In this document: positions 1 to 10,366 of the stretch, piece by piece
Layout of the letters: each line of letters opens with the position of its first letter
How positions within the stretch are numbered: the stretch's first letter is position 1
The notes under the pieces: model-generated
Database searches by the model: none
What the model was told of the DNA's origin: nothing
The model's input: only the letters and a program-made list of their open reading frames with translations
Position numbers and translations under genes: made by a program
Source: Ureibacillus manganicus DSM 26584
GTDB taxonomy: Bacteria; Bacillota; Bacilli; Bacillales_A; Planococcaceae
DNA: 64,000 nucleotides
Direction of reading: 5' to 3'
Assembly (NCBI RefSeq): GCF_000772945.1
Contig: NZ_JPVN01000003.1
Coordinates: forward strand, 163,195-227,194

Positions 1-1452
1 ACTGACCAACAAAGTGAAAAAAAGACTTTGGTAATTGCAAATGGTACAGATATGGTTTCATTTGATATCCATAATCACAACAATACTAGTACAGAAGCTA
101 TTCACGTTAATATTTTTGACTATCTTGTTAGAAATACAGGAGATGGATTTGAAGGAGTATTAGCTGAGAGTTTTGAAAATATCGATGATAATACTTGGAC
201 ATTTAAATTAAAAGAAGGGGTAAAATTCCATGATGGTTCCCCGTTAACAGCAGAGGATGTAAAGTTCTCCCTAGAACGTGCAGCAAAAGACAACACATTG
301 CTAGAACATGGTAGTTATAAACAAATTAAAGAAGTAGTTGTAAAAAGTGAACTAGAATTTGATATTGTAACTGAAAATCCAGAACCAGCACTTTTAAACC
401 GTATTTCTCGCATCGGTTCAGGAATTTTACCAAAGAAATATATTGAAGAAAATGGTTGGGATACATTTTTACAAAAACCAATTGGATCAGGTCCATACAA
501 ATTTAAAGAATGGAAAAAAGATGACCGTGTCATCCTTGAGAAAAATGAAGATTACTTTGGCAGAACACCAAAATGGGATGAAGTTGTCTTCCGTTCAATT
601 CCAGAAGATTCAACACGTGTATCTGAAGTCTTAACAGGTGGTGTGGATATTGCGGTGAATATTCCACCTACAGACATCCAACGTATCGATTCTACTGATG
701 GTGTATCAGTTGTAACAGGTCCGACACAACGTGTAATGCTATTAGCTCTTCGTACAGGTGGCGATGGCCCAACCGCTGATCCAAAAGTACGTGAGGCAAT
801 TGATTTAGCGATCGATAAGAAAATCATTGTAGATACACTACTACAAGGTATGGGAACTGTAACAAGAACTCGTGTTACGCCAGGAAATGTTGGAGCAAAC
901 GAAAGCCTTTACGGTGTCTCCCTATATGACAAGGAACGTGCACGTGAGCTACTGAAAGAAGCTGGATATGCTGATGGGTTAACAGTAACAATGTCTTCTC
1001 CAGCAGGACGTTATTTAAAAGATAAAGAAGCAGCAGAATTAATGTCTGCGATGCTTGCTGAAGTAGGTATTACAGTTAAGCTTGAGTTTTTAGAATGGAG
1101 TAACTTTAACGAGAAATATCAAGGCAAATCTTTTGGTGATATTTTCATGATTGCCTATGGAAACTCTATGTTTGATGCTTCGCTTGCCCTAGACCGTCTG
1201 AAGTTTGAAAAAGCATCAGGAGAAACGGATTACAATAATCCAAAAGTTGAGAGTATCCTTCAAGAAGCTGAGAAAAACATGAACTTAGATGAGCGCGCAC
1301 AACAATACATGGAAGCACAAGAAATGATTGCAGAAGATCGCCCGTACATCTACTTATATCAAATGGACTCTATTTACGGAGTTAGCGACCGTATTCAATT
1401 TAACCCAGCTTTAAATGAAATGTTATATGTTGATGAAATTACATTGAAATAA
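1..1452 (+). CDS. ABC transporter solute-binding protein, family 5 (oligopeptide/dipeptide type), 5' end missing
   Basis: The reading frame is open from the first base of the window, so the signal peptide and start lie upstream. The visible 483 residues have the layout of extracytoplasmic binding proteins of the OppA/DppA/NikA type: an early segment with TWTFKLKEGVKFHDG and the LTAEDVKFSLER signature, a middle part with GSGPYKFKEWKKDDRVIL, and the C-terminal YMEAQEMIAEDRPYIYLYQ stretch. Such lipoproteins deliver peptides or related solutes to an OppBC-type permease. No permease genes follow, so they would have to lie upstream. Substrate cannot be told. The TTG at position 28 is an internal codon, not a start. 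Confidence 0.9.
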   Translation, partial: TDQQSEKKTLVIANGTDMVSFDIHNHNNTSTEAIHVNIFDYLVRNTGDGFEGVLAESFENIDDNTWTFKLKEGVKFHDGSPLTAEDVKFSLERAAKDNTLLEHGSYKQIKEVVVKSELEFDIVTENPEPALLNRISRIGSGILPKKYIEENGWDTFLQKPIGSGPYKFKEWKKDDRVILEKNEDYFGRTPKWDEVVFRSIPEDSTRVSEVLTGGVDIAVNIPPTDIQRIDSTDGVSVVTGPTQRVMLLALRTGGDGPTADPKVREAIDLAIDKKIIVDTLLQGMGTVTRTRVTPGNVGANESLYGVSLYDKERARELLKEAGYADGLTVTMSSPAGRYLKDKEAAELMSAMLAEVGITVKLEFLEWSNFNEKYQGKSFGDIFMIAYGNSMFDASLALDRLKFEKASGETDYNNPKVESILQEAEKNMNLDERAQQYMEAQEMIAEDRPYIYLYQMDSIYGVSDRIQFNPALNEMLYVDEITLK

Positions 1453-1776
1453 GGCTTGGACAAAAGATAAACTATCAATAAAAAGACAGTATGGGTATGG
1501 TAAAAATCTGCTAACACTATATAAGAAAGTCGTTCGTTGGAGAGGCAGGCTGAGACTCTCTCAAAAATGCTAAAGCATTTTCTCGTTGCGATGTAAGTTC
1601 AAGGAAGTATTCCTTGTCCTGCGGGATGTAGAAGCAGTCATGAGACCCCGGAGAGCTTTAGCTCCCGGAGGCTCATGGCTTCCCCGCGGAAAGCGAAGCC
1701 TGAATCGGAAACGAACGATTGTATATCAAATAGGTACAATCCGTAATGAATGATGGATTGTGCCTTTTCACTTATG
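1453..1776. repeat. Dispersed palindromic element, degenerate copy 1 with an insert
   Basis: This stretch matches the element at 18843-19118 along most of its length, including the structured core at about 1618-1722 (CATGAGACCCCGG ... CCGGAGGCTCATGG). The outer end repeats are eroded here: the left end reads GGCTTGGACAAAAG and the right end lacks the CCCAGCCTC terminus. A 60-bp segment at 1558-1617, absent from copy 2, interrupts the element and contains two small hairpins (AAAATGC/GCATTTT and AAGGAA/TTCCTT). The element fills most of the gap between the binding-protein gene and the regulator. Confidence 0.8.
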
Positions 1777-1853
1777 TTACAACCACTTTGTTTGTCATCA
1801 CCCTTTACAAACAGAAACAAGCAAATAGCAAAGTAAAGGAGAGTAAGGTAAAG

Positions 1854-3155
1854 TTGAAAATCAAAATTGGTGCAATTGGGGCAGTGGATTCATTAAAAAA
1901 GTTAGTAGAAGTAGCATCTAAAGACAACAGGATTCAATTAATCGGTTTTCCTTATGACAATTATGATGAACTAACAAACATATTAAGAGAAAATAAAACA
2001 AAAGTAGATCAATGGATATTCTCAGGTCAGTATCCCTATGATTATGCGATCAGACATCAAATAATCAATGAAGAAGATGGAAGTTTTCCACCACTTCATG
2101 GTATTAGTTTTCTTGGAACTTTCCTAAAAATTATTAAGGAAAGAGGTCATTTCGTATCAAAAATCAGCTTAGATACGATCGATAAAAAAATTGTTCAACA
2201 ATTGTTATCTGAATTTTCACTGGAGGATTGTTTAATTTCCTTTTCTTCTTATGAATACGATAAATCGTATGAAGAAATTGTTGCTTTTCATGTAGAGCAG
2301 CATCGATTAGGAAATTCTGAAGTCGCTATTACAGGTTTTTTATCCGTTTATTTAGAACTTACAAAACGAAACATACCCTGTTACCGTTTAGTCCCTTCCG
2401 AACTTGCTATTCAAAAAGAGCTAGACTTATTGGTTACTAGAGCTCAGTCGCAATTGTACGAAAACTCAAAGGTTACGATTATTGGTATTGATGTACTAGA
2501 AAATAACCAACAGTACACGATTTATGAGAAACAAAAACAAAGTCTAGAACTAGAACGTGAATTATTAGAGCTAACAGAAAAGTTGAATGGTAGTTTAAGA
2601 AAAGAAAGTGGTCGCGTTTATATCTACACGACACATGGCGATTTCGAATTATCGCTTATTGATGAATCAATACTCCAAACGATTCGTGAAATCCAACTTT
2701 CCACAAATGTAGAAATGAATATTGGAGTTGGCTCTGGTTATACGGTCTATGAGGCAAAAATGAACTCAAATCTCGCTTGTGAGGAAGGTAAACAGCGAGA
2801 AGGGTCTAACATGATCTACATAGATGAAAATAAAAAACTACAGGATATATTGAATCGAGATATAAATTCCGATACACTTCCTGAACTTTGGCAGGAAACA
2901 TTTAAAAAGCATAACTATAATGCTACTATTCCATTGAAAATCTATCGATATATAAAATTAAAGCAAATAAACCAATTCGGAAGCGATCTAATCACGAATC
3001 TATTAAAAAATACAGACCGCAACACACGACGTATTTTAAGTGATTTAGAAAAAATGGGACTTCTAGAATCAGTGGATGAGGAACCATTAGGAAAACGAGG
3101 AAGGCCGAAGAAGATTTATACGATCGTAACGGAGATAAATTCAGCTATAATTTAA
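1854..3155 (+). CDS. Transcriptional regulator with GGDEF-like domain and C-terminal winged helix
   Basis: The start is taken as TTG 1854, which has AAAGGAGAG ten bases upstream. The frame is open further upstream only through the repeat element. The 433-residue product begins with a Rossmann-like segment (KIKIGAIGAVDSL). Its middle part, residues about 250-345, ends with NIGVGSGYTVYEAKMNS, a pattern I associate with GGDEF-like nucleotide-cyclase folds, though no GGDEF signature is present. The last 70 residues form a winged helix (SDLEKMGLLESV, then GKRGRPKK). This suggests a cytoplasmic DNA-binding sensor. It probably controls the preceding transporter or other nearby genes, but no target is shown. 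The exact family is not known to me. Confidence 0.6.
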   Translation: MKIKIGAIGAVDSLKKLVEVASKDNRIQLIGFPYDNYDELTNILRENKTKVDQWIFSGQYPYDYAIRHQIINEEDGSFPPLHGISFLGTFLKIIKERGHFVSKISLDTIDKKIVQQLLSEFSLEDCLISFSSYEYDKSYEEIVAFHVEQHRLGNSEVAITGFLSVYLELTKRNIPCYRLVPSELAIQKELDLLVTRAQSQLYENSKVTIIGIDVLENNQQYTIYEKQKQSLELERELLELTEKLNGSLRKESGRVYIYTTHGDFELSLIDESILQTIREIQLSTNVEMNIGVGSGYTVYEAKMNSNLACEEGKQREGSNMIYIDENKKLQDILNRDINSDTLPELWQETFKKHNYNATIPLKIYRYIKLKQINQFGSDLITNLLKNTDRNTRRILSDLEKMGLLESVDEEPLGKRGRPKKIYTIVTEINSAII

Positions 3156-3252
3156 AGATTGGTTTGATGATGGTATAAAGGCTCAGATAAAGTGGGAATT
3201 TCTAATAAGTTCGAAGTAATTTTTAGTAAACTAAATAGGACTTTCCCCTGTC

Positions 3253-3291
3253 AACGTCAAGACCCTTGCTAAATAAGGGTTTTGGCGTTTT
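3253..3291 (+). terminator. Rho-independent terminator after the regulator
   Basis: AACGTCAAGACCCTT pairs with AAGGGTTTTGGCGTT across a short loop, and the stem is followed by a T-rich tract. It ends the regulator transcript. Confidence 0.75.
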
Positions 3292-3408
3292 CATTAAACT
3301 GCAAAACTTTGATAATCTCAGAGGTTTGGCGTATTTTTCTATCTTGAAAAATCCGAAAGAGAAAGCTAGAAGTAAGTATTTTTTAAAAAAAACAGAATTT
3401 TCCCAAGA

Positions 3409-3437
3409 TTGACAATTTTATAAGCTGTTTGTATATT
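3409..3437 (+). promoter_or_regulatory. SigA-type promoter for the groEL paralog
   Basis: TTGACA at 3409-3414 and TATATT at 3432-3437 are separated by 17 bases. Transcription would start near 3444, leaving a leader of about 240 bases before the groEL start. No CIRCE inverted repeat (TTAGCACTC ... GAGTGCTAA) and no CtsR-type direct repeat is visible between 3300 and 3686, so the usual heat-shock operators are absent. Confidence 0.55.
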
Positions 3438-3671
3438 TTAAATACGGAATGAAATTCCTTATAAGGGAAAGGTCCGAAAATATATTGATTGTTTATTAAA
3501 CAATTAAAAACTGATAATACGAAGTAGTTTAGTAGAAAACAAATGAAAGTACTGCCCTAATTATGAAAAAATAAGGGGAACTTAATAATTATTTTAATTT
3601 CCATTCGAAAATTTTTCGTCTTTATGGCAACTATCATTTCATAATCCATTCATGATAAAAAGAAGCAATAG

Positions 3672-5306
<1,635 letters not shown>

Positions 5307-5325
5307 AAATTGAAAATAAGAAATA

Positions 5326-5370
5326 AACAAGGACCGGGTGTGGTTTTTACCTGGTCCTTCTTTTGTTTTA
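5326..5370 (+). terminator. Rho-independent terminator after groEL paralog
   Basis: AAGGACCGGG pairs with CCTGGTCCTT and is followed by CTTTTGTTTTA. Confidence 0.8.
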
Positions 5371-5506
5371 TTAATTCATATATTTATAATTTGTCGTCGA
5401 TGTAAGGCGCAGAAACTGTCTCCAGAGTTAGTAGTTATCTCTAAATTAGTTAGAAGAATAACAATTCTATAGTTTAGTCAAAAATTTTCTGATAATAAAA
5501 AATATA

Positions 5507-5536
5507 TTGACAATTATAAAAATAAAACACTATAAT
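5507..5536 (+). promoter_or_regulatory. SigA-type promoter of the tctBAC/catabolic cluster
   Basis: TTGACA (5507-5512) and TATAAT (5531-5536) are spaced by 18 bases. About 70 bases lie between the -10 and the tctB start. A short palindrome, AAAACGTTTT at about 5548-5557, lies just downstream of the expected start site and could be an operator. The latter is a guess. Confidence 0.6.
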
Positions 5537-5605
5537 TACATATATGGAAAACGTTTTTATATATAACAAAAAACATTTTAACTTAAATTGATTAGGGGGA
5601 CATCG

Positions 5606-6055
5606 ATGAATATGAGATCACTTACACTTATTCTTTTAACTTGTACTTTAGTTATGGGGGTGTTTTATTATCGTTCAGCTGATAGTTTGAGAGTCGTTTC
5701 GAATTCGGATGATATAGGAGCTGGATATTTTCCTAAATTACTTGCGATTGCTCTCATTGGATTGACTCTAGTAAGTATTATTCAAACTATCAGAGAGAAA
5801 ACCGTTGAAAAATTTGAATTAGGGAATGCGAAGATGGTTGTACTTACAGTTATTTTAACGTTTTTTTACATTTTTACTTGGATTCAATTCCAAACTTTCT
5901 ATATTTCAACTTTCATATTCTTATTTACACTAATTTATTTGTTCCAACCTAATCGGAAGTCGAAGAAAATCTTGTTTTTGAGTCTGATGAGTACATCAAT
6001 TGTTCTCATTGGTATTTATATATTTTTTGAAAAGATGTTACAAATTCAATTTTAG
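5606..6055 (+). CDS. tctB: TctB-type small membrane subunit of a tripartite tricarboxylate transporter
   Basis: The 149-residue protein is highly hydrophobic with about four membrane spans, the size and layout of TctB subunits. It carries the pattern SDDIGAGYFPKLLAI, usual for this family soon after the first helix. The start ATG 5606 has AGGGGGA five bases upstream; a second ATG two codons later is possible. It lies 16 bases before the large permease gene and is followed by a binding protein, the B-A-C order of such systems. Its role is accessory: it supports TctA in secondary, binding-protein-dependent uptake of an organic carboxylate. Confidence 0.85.
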   Translation: MNMRSLTLILLTCTLVMGVFYYRSADSLRVVSNSDDIGAGYFPKLLAIALIGLTLVSIIQTIREKTVEKFELGNAKMVVLTVILTFFYIFTWIQFQTFYISTFIFLFTLIYLFQPNRKSKKILFLSLMSTSIVLIGIYIFFEKMLQIQF

Positions 6056-6071
6056 ATAAGGGGGGGACCAG

Positions 6072-7598
6072 ATGGGATTTTTGGATTTTGATTTTACAAC
6101 ATTATTTACACTAACAAATATGACAGCAATTTTAGTAGGAACGATTGTTGGATTGGTTATCGGTGCTATGCCAGGATTGGGTGCAACAATGGCTATTGTC
6201 TTCCTATTACCTTTCACATATTCGATGACACCAGTTAGTGCAGTGTTGTTACTACTAGCTGCCTATCAAGCAGCAGAATATGGAGGGTCCATTTCTTCTG
6301 TCACACTTGGGATTCCAGGAACACCAGCAGCTGCAGCAACTTTGCAAGATGGTTTACCGCTTGCTCGTAAAGTATCACCAGGTAAAGCTCTTGGCTATTC
6401 TTTAAATGCTTCAACAATAGGGGGAATTGTTGGTGCTTTAAGTTTAATTTTTCTTACACAACCATTTGCCGAATTTGCACTCATGTTATCGGATCCAGAA
6501 TTTTTCTTACTAGGTGTAATGGGACTTATAGCTGTTGCTTCTATTAGTGTTAAGGGAACGATGACAAAAAGTTTAATATCGGTAGTTTTCGGATTGATGG
6601 CTGGAACTATTGGTATGGACATGTTTACTGGGAATCCGCGTTTTACAATGGGGCAATTAGACCTAATGGAAGGAATTGGAATAGTAGCGATGCTTATTGG
6701 AATGTTTGCCATTCCAGAAATATTACGGGTGATTAAGGATGACTTACATACTCGTTTCGCATCAAATAACAGTGGTATGTCAACCAAACTTAACGCAAAA
6801 GAAATGAGAGGTGTTGCAAAGCCAATCGGTTTTGGTTCAGCAATCGGAACCATTGCAGGAATATTACCTGGATTAGGAGCAGTCGCTGCTTCTTGGTTTG
6901 CCTATATTGGAGCAAAAAAACTATCTAAAGATCCTGAATCATTTGGTAAAGGAAATCCTGAAGGGATTGCTGCACCAGAAGCGGCAAACAACGCGTCTGT
7001 GGGCGGGGCATTAATCCCATTGTTCGCTCTAGGAATTCCAGGATCAGTAGGGATTGCTGTAGTCATGAGTGCATTTATAATTCATGGAATTCAACCAGGA
7101 CCACGTATATTTGCGAGTGATTCGACATTGACTTATGGCATTCTTTACGGTTTCTTATTGACAACAATCGCAATGTACATTGTTGGTCGTATATGTACAC
7201 CACTTTTTGCTAGAATGCTTGTTGTACCGAATAGTTTTCTAATGCCAATTGTTTATGTCATTGCTTTAGTTGGTGGTTTTTCTGCATCTATGAAGTATTT
7301 TGATTTATGGTTCGCTTTATTGTTAGGTATTATTTCATTTTTCTTCATTATAGCCCGTTTTTCGATGGCCGCATTCGTTATGGCATTCGTTTTAAGTCCT
7401 ATAATTGAAAAAAGTTTACGAAGAACATTACTAATCTCAGATGGAAGTTATATGCCATTTATAACGAGACCGTTTTCACTCGCTTTACTAATCATAATTA
7501 TCTTGATGTTAATGTCACCGCTTTTTGGAAAATTAAAGAACCGTAACAAAAAAGTTAAAGAGGATGTACCAAGCTCAGAAGTAGTCAGTGATAACTGA
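6072..7598 (+). CDS. tctA: TctA-type permease of a tripartite tricarboxylate transporter
   Basis: The 508-residue membrane protein has the family length and both conserved glycine-rich hallmarks: IGAMPGLGATMAI near residue 27 and GTIAGILPGLGAVAASWFAY near residue 260, followed by NPEGIAAPEAANNAS. These are typical of TctA, the large subunit that carries the solute across the membrane using an ion gradient. The start follows AAGGGGGGGA. It sits between tctB and tctC in one transcription unit. The substrate is unknown; the enzymes downstream suggest a carboxylate derived from an aromatic or apocarotenoid compound. Confidence 0.92.
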   Translation: MGFLDFDFTTLFTLTNMTAILVGTIVGLVIGAMPGLGATMAIVFLLPFTYSMTPVSAVLLLLAAYQAAEYGGSISSVTLGIPGTPAAAATLQDGLPLARKVSPGKALGYSLNASTIGGIVGALSLIFLTQPFAEFALMLSDPEFFLLGVMGLIAVASISVKGTMTKSLISVVFGLMAGTIGMDMFTGNPRFTMGQLDLMEGIGIVAMLIGMFAIPEILRVIKDDLHTRFASNNSGMSTKLNAKEMRGVAKPIGFGSAIGTIAGILPGLGAVAASWFAYIGAKKLSKDPESFGKGNPEGIAAPEAANNASVGGALIPLFALGIPGSVGIAVVMSAFIIHGIQPGPRIFASDSTLTYGILYGFLLTTIAMYIVGRICTPLFARMLVVPNSFLMPIVYVIALVGGFSASMKYFDLWFALLLGIISFFFIIARFSMAAFVMAFVLSPIIEKSLRRTLLISDGSYMPFITRPFSLALLIIIILMLMSPLFGKLKNRNKKVKEDVPSSEVVSDN

Positions 7599-7666
7599 TT
7601 CTATTTAATGAACTTGTTTCATTATAGAAATATATTTAGAGATTGTAAATTAAAGGGGGATTTAAT

Positions 7667-8671
7667 TTGAAAAAGTCAATAGTATTTATGTTGTTTTCAT
7701 TGTTACTTGTCGTTTTAGCTGCATGTTCAGATTCTGCCGGTAATGCCACAAATAATTCTTCAAAAGAAGCGGGTGATTCTAAATTTCCGGAAAAGTCAAT
7801 TACTCTAATGGTTCCATTTGCTCCAGGGTCTGTGAATGATAGTGTTGCTCGCCTCCTAGCAAAGCTTACTGAAAAACATCTTCCAAACAATAAAGCAGTA
7901 GTGGTGGAAAATGTAGAGGGCGGTGGAGGAATAGTTGGTATGACCCAATTGATGAATGCAAAACCGGATGGCTATTCGCTTGGTTATGGTACCGTTTCTC
8001 ACGTAAGTGTCCTACCACATTTTGGCGATGCACCTTTTACTCATGACAGTTTTCAGCCAATTATGAAACTTTCCGCTTCAGTTCCAATGCTCGTTGTTCG
8101 AGCGGATGCTCCGTGGAATACATTTGATGAATTGGTTACTTATGCAAAAGAAAATCCAGGGGCTTTCAACTATGCAACAACTGGTGCTGGTAGTATTTCA
8201 AACTTAAATATGGTAGCAGTTTCGAATGCATTGGATTTTGAATTTAAAAATGTACCTTATGAAGGTGGGGCACAAGGAATTACTGCTTTGTTAGGGGGCA
8301 ATATTGAAGGTGCAGTCGTAATGCCTAGTGATGCGAAAGAGCATATAAAAGCAGGAACATTAAAAGCTCTATTCGTATTTTCACAGGATGATTCCGAGTA
8401 TGAAACAGCTTCTACTTTGAAAGATTATGAGCTGGAGTCAGGCATTGAAGCTTTTTCAATGTTGTTTGCACCGAAAAACATTCCTGCTGAAGAAATAGTC
8501 ATTTTAAATGAAGCATTCCATAAAGCTACTCAAGATCCAGAGTTTATAGAGTTTACAAAAAATATAAACACAAACATAACTTATTTAGGAGCTAAAGAAT
8601 CTCAGGAAGAAGCGACACGTACGTTTAATCTTGCCGGAGAATTATTAAAGAATCTAGGGTTAATTCAATAA
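7667..8671 (+). CDS. tctC: TctC-type extracytoplasmic solute-binding lipoprotein
   Basis: Translation begins at TTG 7667 after AAAGGGGGA. The 334-residue product has a lipoprotein signal peptide ending LAAC (Cys20). The mature part fits the Bug/TctC family: FPEKSITLMVPFAPGSVND at the beginning of the domain, VENVEGGGGIVGM, MNAKPDGYSLGYGT and later VPYEGGAQGITALLGGNI. It would capture a carboxylate outside the cell and hand it to TctAB. It is 90 bases upstream of the oxygenase gene and in the same direction. Confidence 0.92.
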   Translation: MKKSIVFMLFSLLLVVLAACSDSAGNATNNSSKEAGDSKFPEKSITLMVPFAPGSVNDSVARLLAKLTEKHLPNNKAVVVENVEGGGGIVGMTQLMNAKPDGYSLGYGTVSHVSVLPHFGDAPFTHDSFQPIMKLSASVPMLVVRADAPWNTFDELVTYAKENPGAFNYATTGAGSISNLNMVAVSNALDFEFKNVPYEGGAQGITALLGGNIEGAVVMPSDAKEHIKAGTLKALFVFSQDDSEYETASTLKDYELESGIEAFSMLFAPKNIPAEEIVILNEAFHKATQDPEFIEFTKNINTNITYLGAKESQEEATRTFNLAGELLKNLGLIQ

Positions 8672-8761
8672 TTTGAATAAGGCAAGAAATTATTGCTGAA
8701 AACATAGGAATTGATGATGAGAGGTTATTAATTAATAAAATATGTATCGGAGGGAAATTGA

Positions 8762-10249
8762 ATGATAGAAATTGTTAATGAAGTAAAATTAACGATTAAA
8801 GAAGATAACCCAAACCCATTTTTGAAAGATCACTTTCAGCCAATTGGAAAAGAATATACGGCTACTTCTGAAAGTCTTGAGGTAATTGGTGAAATTCCAA
8901 AAGATTTGAATGGAATATATGTACGTAATGGTCATAACCAAGTACATGAACCAATGGGAGTGTTCCATATTTTTGACGGTGATGGAATGGTTCACGGTGT
9001 TCATTTTGAAAATGGAAAAGCAACTTATCGTAACCGATTTGTTCGTACAACTGGTTTTCTTGCCGAGCAAGCTGCTGGAAAATCATTATGGCCAGGAATG
9101 CTTGAGCCACATTTGGCAACTCGTCAAGGTTGGGGAAGCATGGGAACGATGAAAGATAATGCAGGAACAGATATCATTGCTCACGCTGGGAAGTTATTGG
9201 CAACAATGTCTCAATGTAGTGAAGCAAATCGCTTGGATCCAATTACATTGGAAACAGTTGAAACAGATACATGGAATACTAAGGTTGCTCCAGCAGGTGT
9301 TTGCTCTCACTTCAAGGTAGATTATGACACAGGGGAAATGATGTTCTTCAATTTTAGTGAAACGTATCCTTATATGAACTATGGTGTAGTTGATTCGAAT
9401 AATAATTTAAAGCATTATGTTCCAATTGATTTACCGGGAGTACGTTGGCCACATGATCTTGGAATTACGAAAAATTACTCAATCCTTCATGACTTACCAT
9501 TTATCTTTGATCCGGAGCTGTTAGCAAAAGGTGAACGAAAAGTAACATTCTTTGAAGATATGCCTGCTCGTTTTGGTATTATCCCAAGATACGGTGATAG
9601 TAATCAGGTTAGATGGTTCGAAGCTAAACCGTGTTTCATTCTCCACTTGTCAAACAGCTACGAAAATGGTGATGAGATTATCATGGAAGGTTGCGTGACG
9701 TTTAATCCACGTAAACCGGCAGTCGGCAAGCAAGGAAAAGATGCAATTGATAAAATCAAAAGCCAATTCAACCAAAATGCAACGCAATACCGTATGTATC
9801 GTTGGAGATTCAACTTGAAAACTGGTAAAACGAAAGAAGAATTTTTGGATGATGAAGTGACAGAATTTCCAGTCGTTAATAATGAGATTGTAGGGAAGAA
9901 ATATCGATACAGTTATAATTCAACATTTGATAACTCAAAAGCTTGGTGGCTAAGTGGTTTGAAAAAATATGATCTACTTGATGGTACATCCCAACGTTAT
10001 GAGTATGGTGAAGGGCGTGTTGGTAGCGAACCTCAATTTGCACTGAGAGATAATGCTAAAGAGGAAGACGATGGTTATTTAATAACACTAGTAACGGATA
10101 TGAATGAAAATCGCTCTGAATGTCTCATTTTAGATGCACAGGATTTTTCAAGAGGTCCAGTAGCACGAATCATTTTACCAGAACGAATCCCTGTAGGGGC
10201 ACATGCTTGTTGGGTAGCAGCTGACCGAATTAAGGGAGAAAGAGTTTAA
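8762..10249 (+). CDS. Carotenoid cleavage/lignostilbene dioxygenase family enzyme
   Basis: The 495-residue protein has the length and fold markers of the RPE65/carotenoid oxygenase family, which cleave a carbon-carbon double bond of apocarotenoids or stilbenes with non-haem iron and oxygen. The four expected iron-binding histidines can be picked out: H183 (CSHFKVD), H231 (WPHDLGIT), H295 (FILHLSN) and H481 (GAHACWV). The N-terminal signatures LNGIYVRNGHN and HIFDGDGMVHG are also typical. The start has GGAGGG about seven bases upstream. It lies between the carboxylate transporter and a BKACE enzyme, so it may perform the first oxidative step on an imported compound. Substrate is inferred only to be a stilbenoid or apocarotenoid. 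Confidence 0.88.
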   Translation: MIEIVNEVKLTIKEDNPNPFLKDHFQPIGKEYTATSESLEVIGEIPKDLNGIYVRNGHNQVHEPMGVFHIFDGDGMVHGVHFENGKATYRNRFVRTTGFLAEQAAGKSLWPGMLEPHLATRQGWGSMGTMKDNAGTDIIAHAGKLLATMSQCSEANRLDPITLETVETDTWNTKVAPAGVCSHFKVDYDTGEMMFFNFSETYPYMNYGVVDSNNNLKHYVPIDLPGVRWPHDLGITKNYSILHDLPFIFDPELLAKGERKVTFFEDMPARFGIIPRYGDSNQVRWFEAKPCFILHLSNSYENGDEIIMEGCVTFNPRKPAVGKQGKDAIDKIKSQFNQNATQYRMYRWRFNLKTGKTKEEFLDDEVTEFPVVNNEIVGKKYRYSYNSTFDNSKAWWLSGLKKYDLLDGTSQRYEYGEGRVGSEPQFALRDNAKEEDDGYLITLVTDMNENRSECLILDAQDFSRGPVARIILPERIPVGAHACWVAADRIKGERV

Positions 10250-10263
10250 TAGATTCCTAAAAG

Positions 10264-10303
10264 AAGCTGGGAAAAAAGCGAGTTTCCACTCATGTCCCAG
10301 CCT
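10264..10303. terminator. Hairpin resembling the ends of the dispersed element
   Basis: AGCTGGGA at the left pairs with TCCCAGCCT at the right around a 24-base loop. The two arms match the terminal inverted repeats of the element at 18843-19118, so this may be a minimal relic of it. There is no T-run, so termination is uncertain. Confidence 0.5.
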
Positions 10304-10366
10304 GTAGTTGAATTGAAAATCAATTGAAAGTCTGCTTCTTAAAAAACTATGGATGGAGAGATAGAA

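Noticed and set aside
1638..1820. 60-codon minus-strand frame inside repeat copy 1
   Set aside because: It lies within the structured element and has no counterpart start or frame in copy 2.
5544..5560. cre site in the tct promoter region
   Set aside because: GGAAAACGTTTT has one base too many for the consensus spacing; I keep it only as a possible short palindrome.
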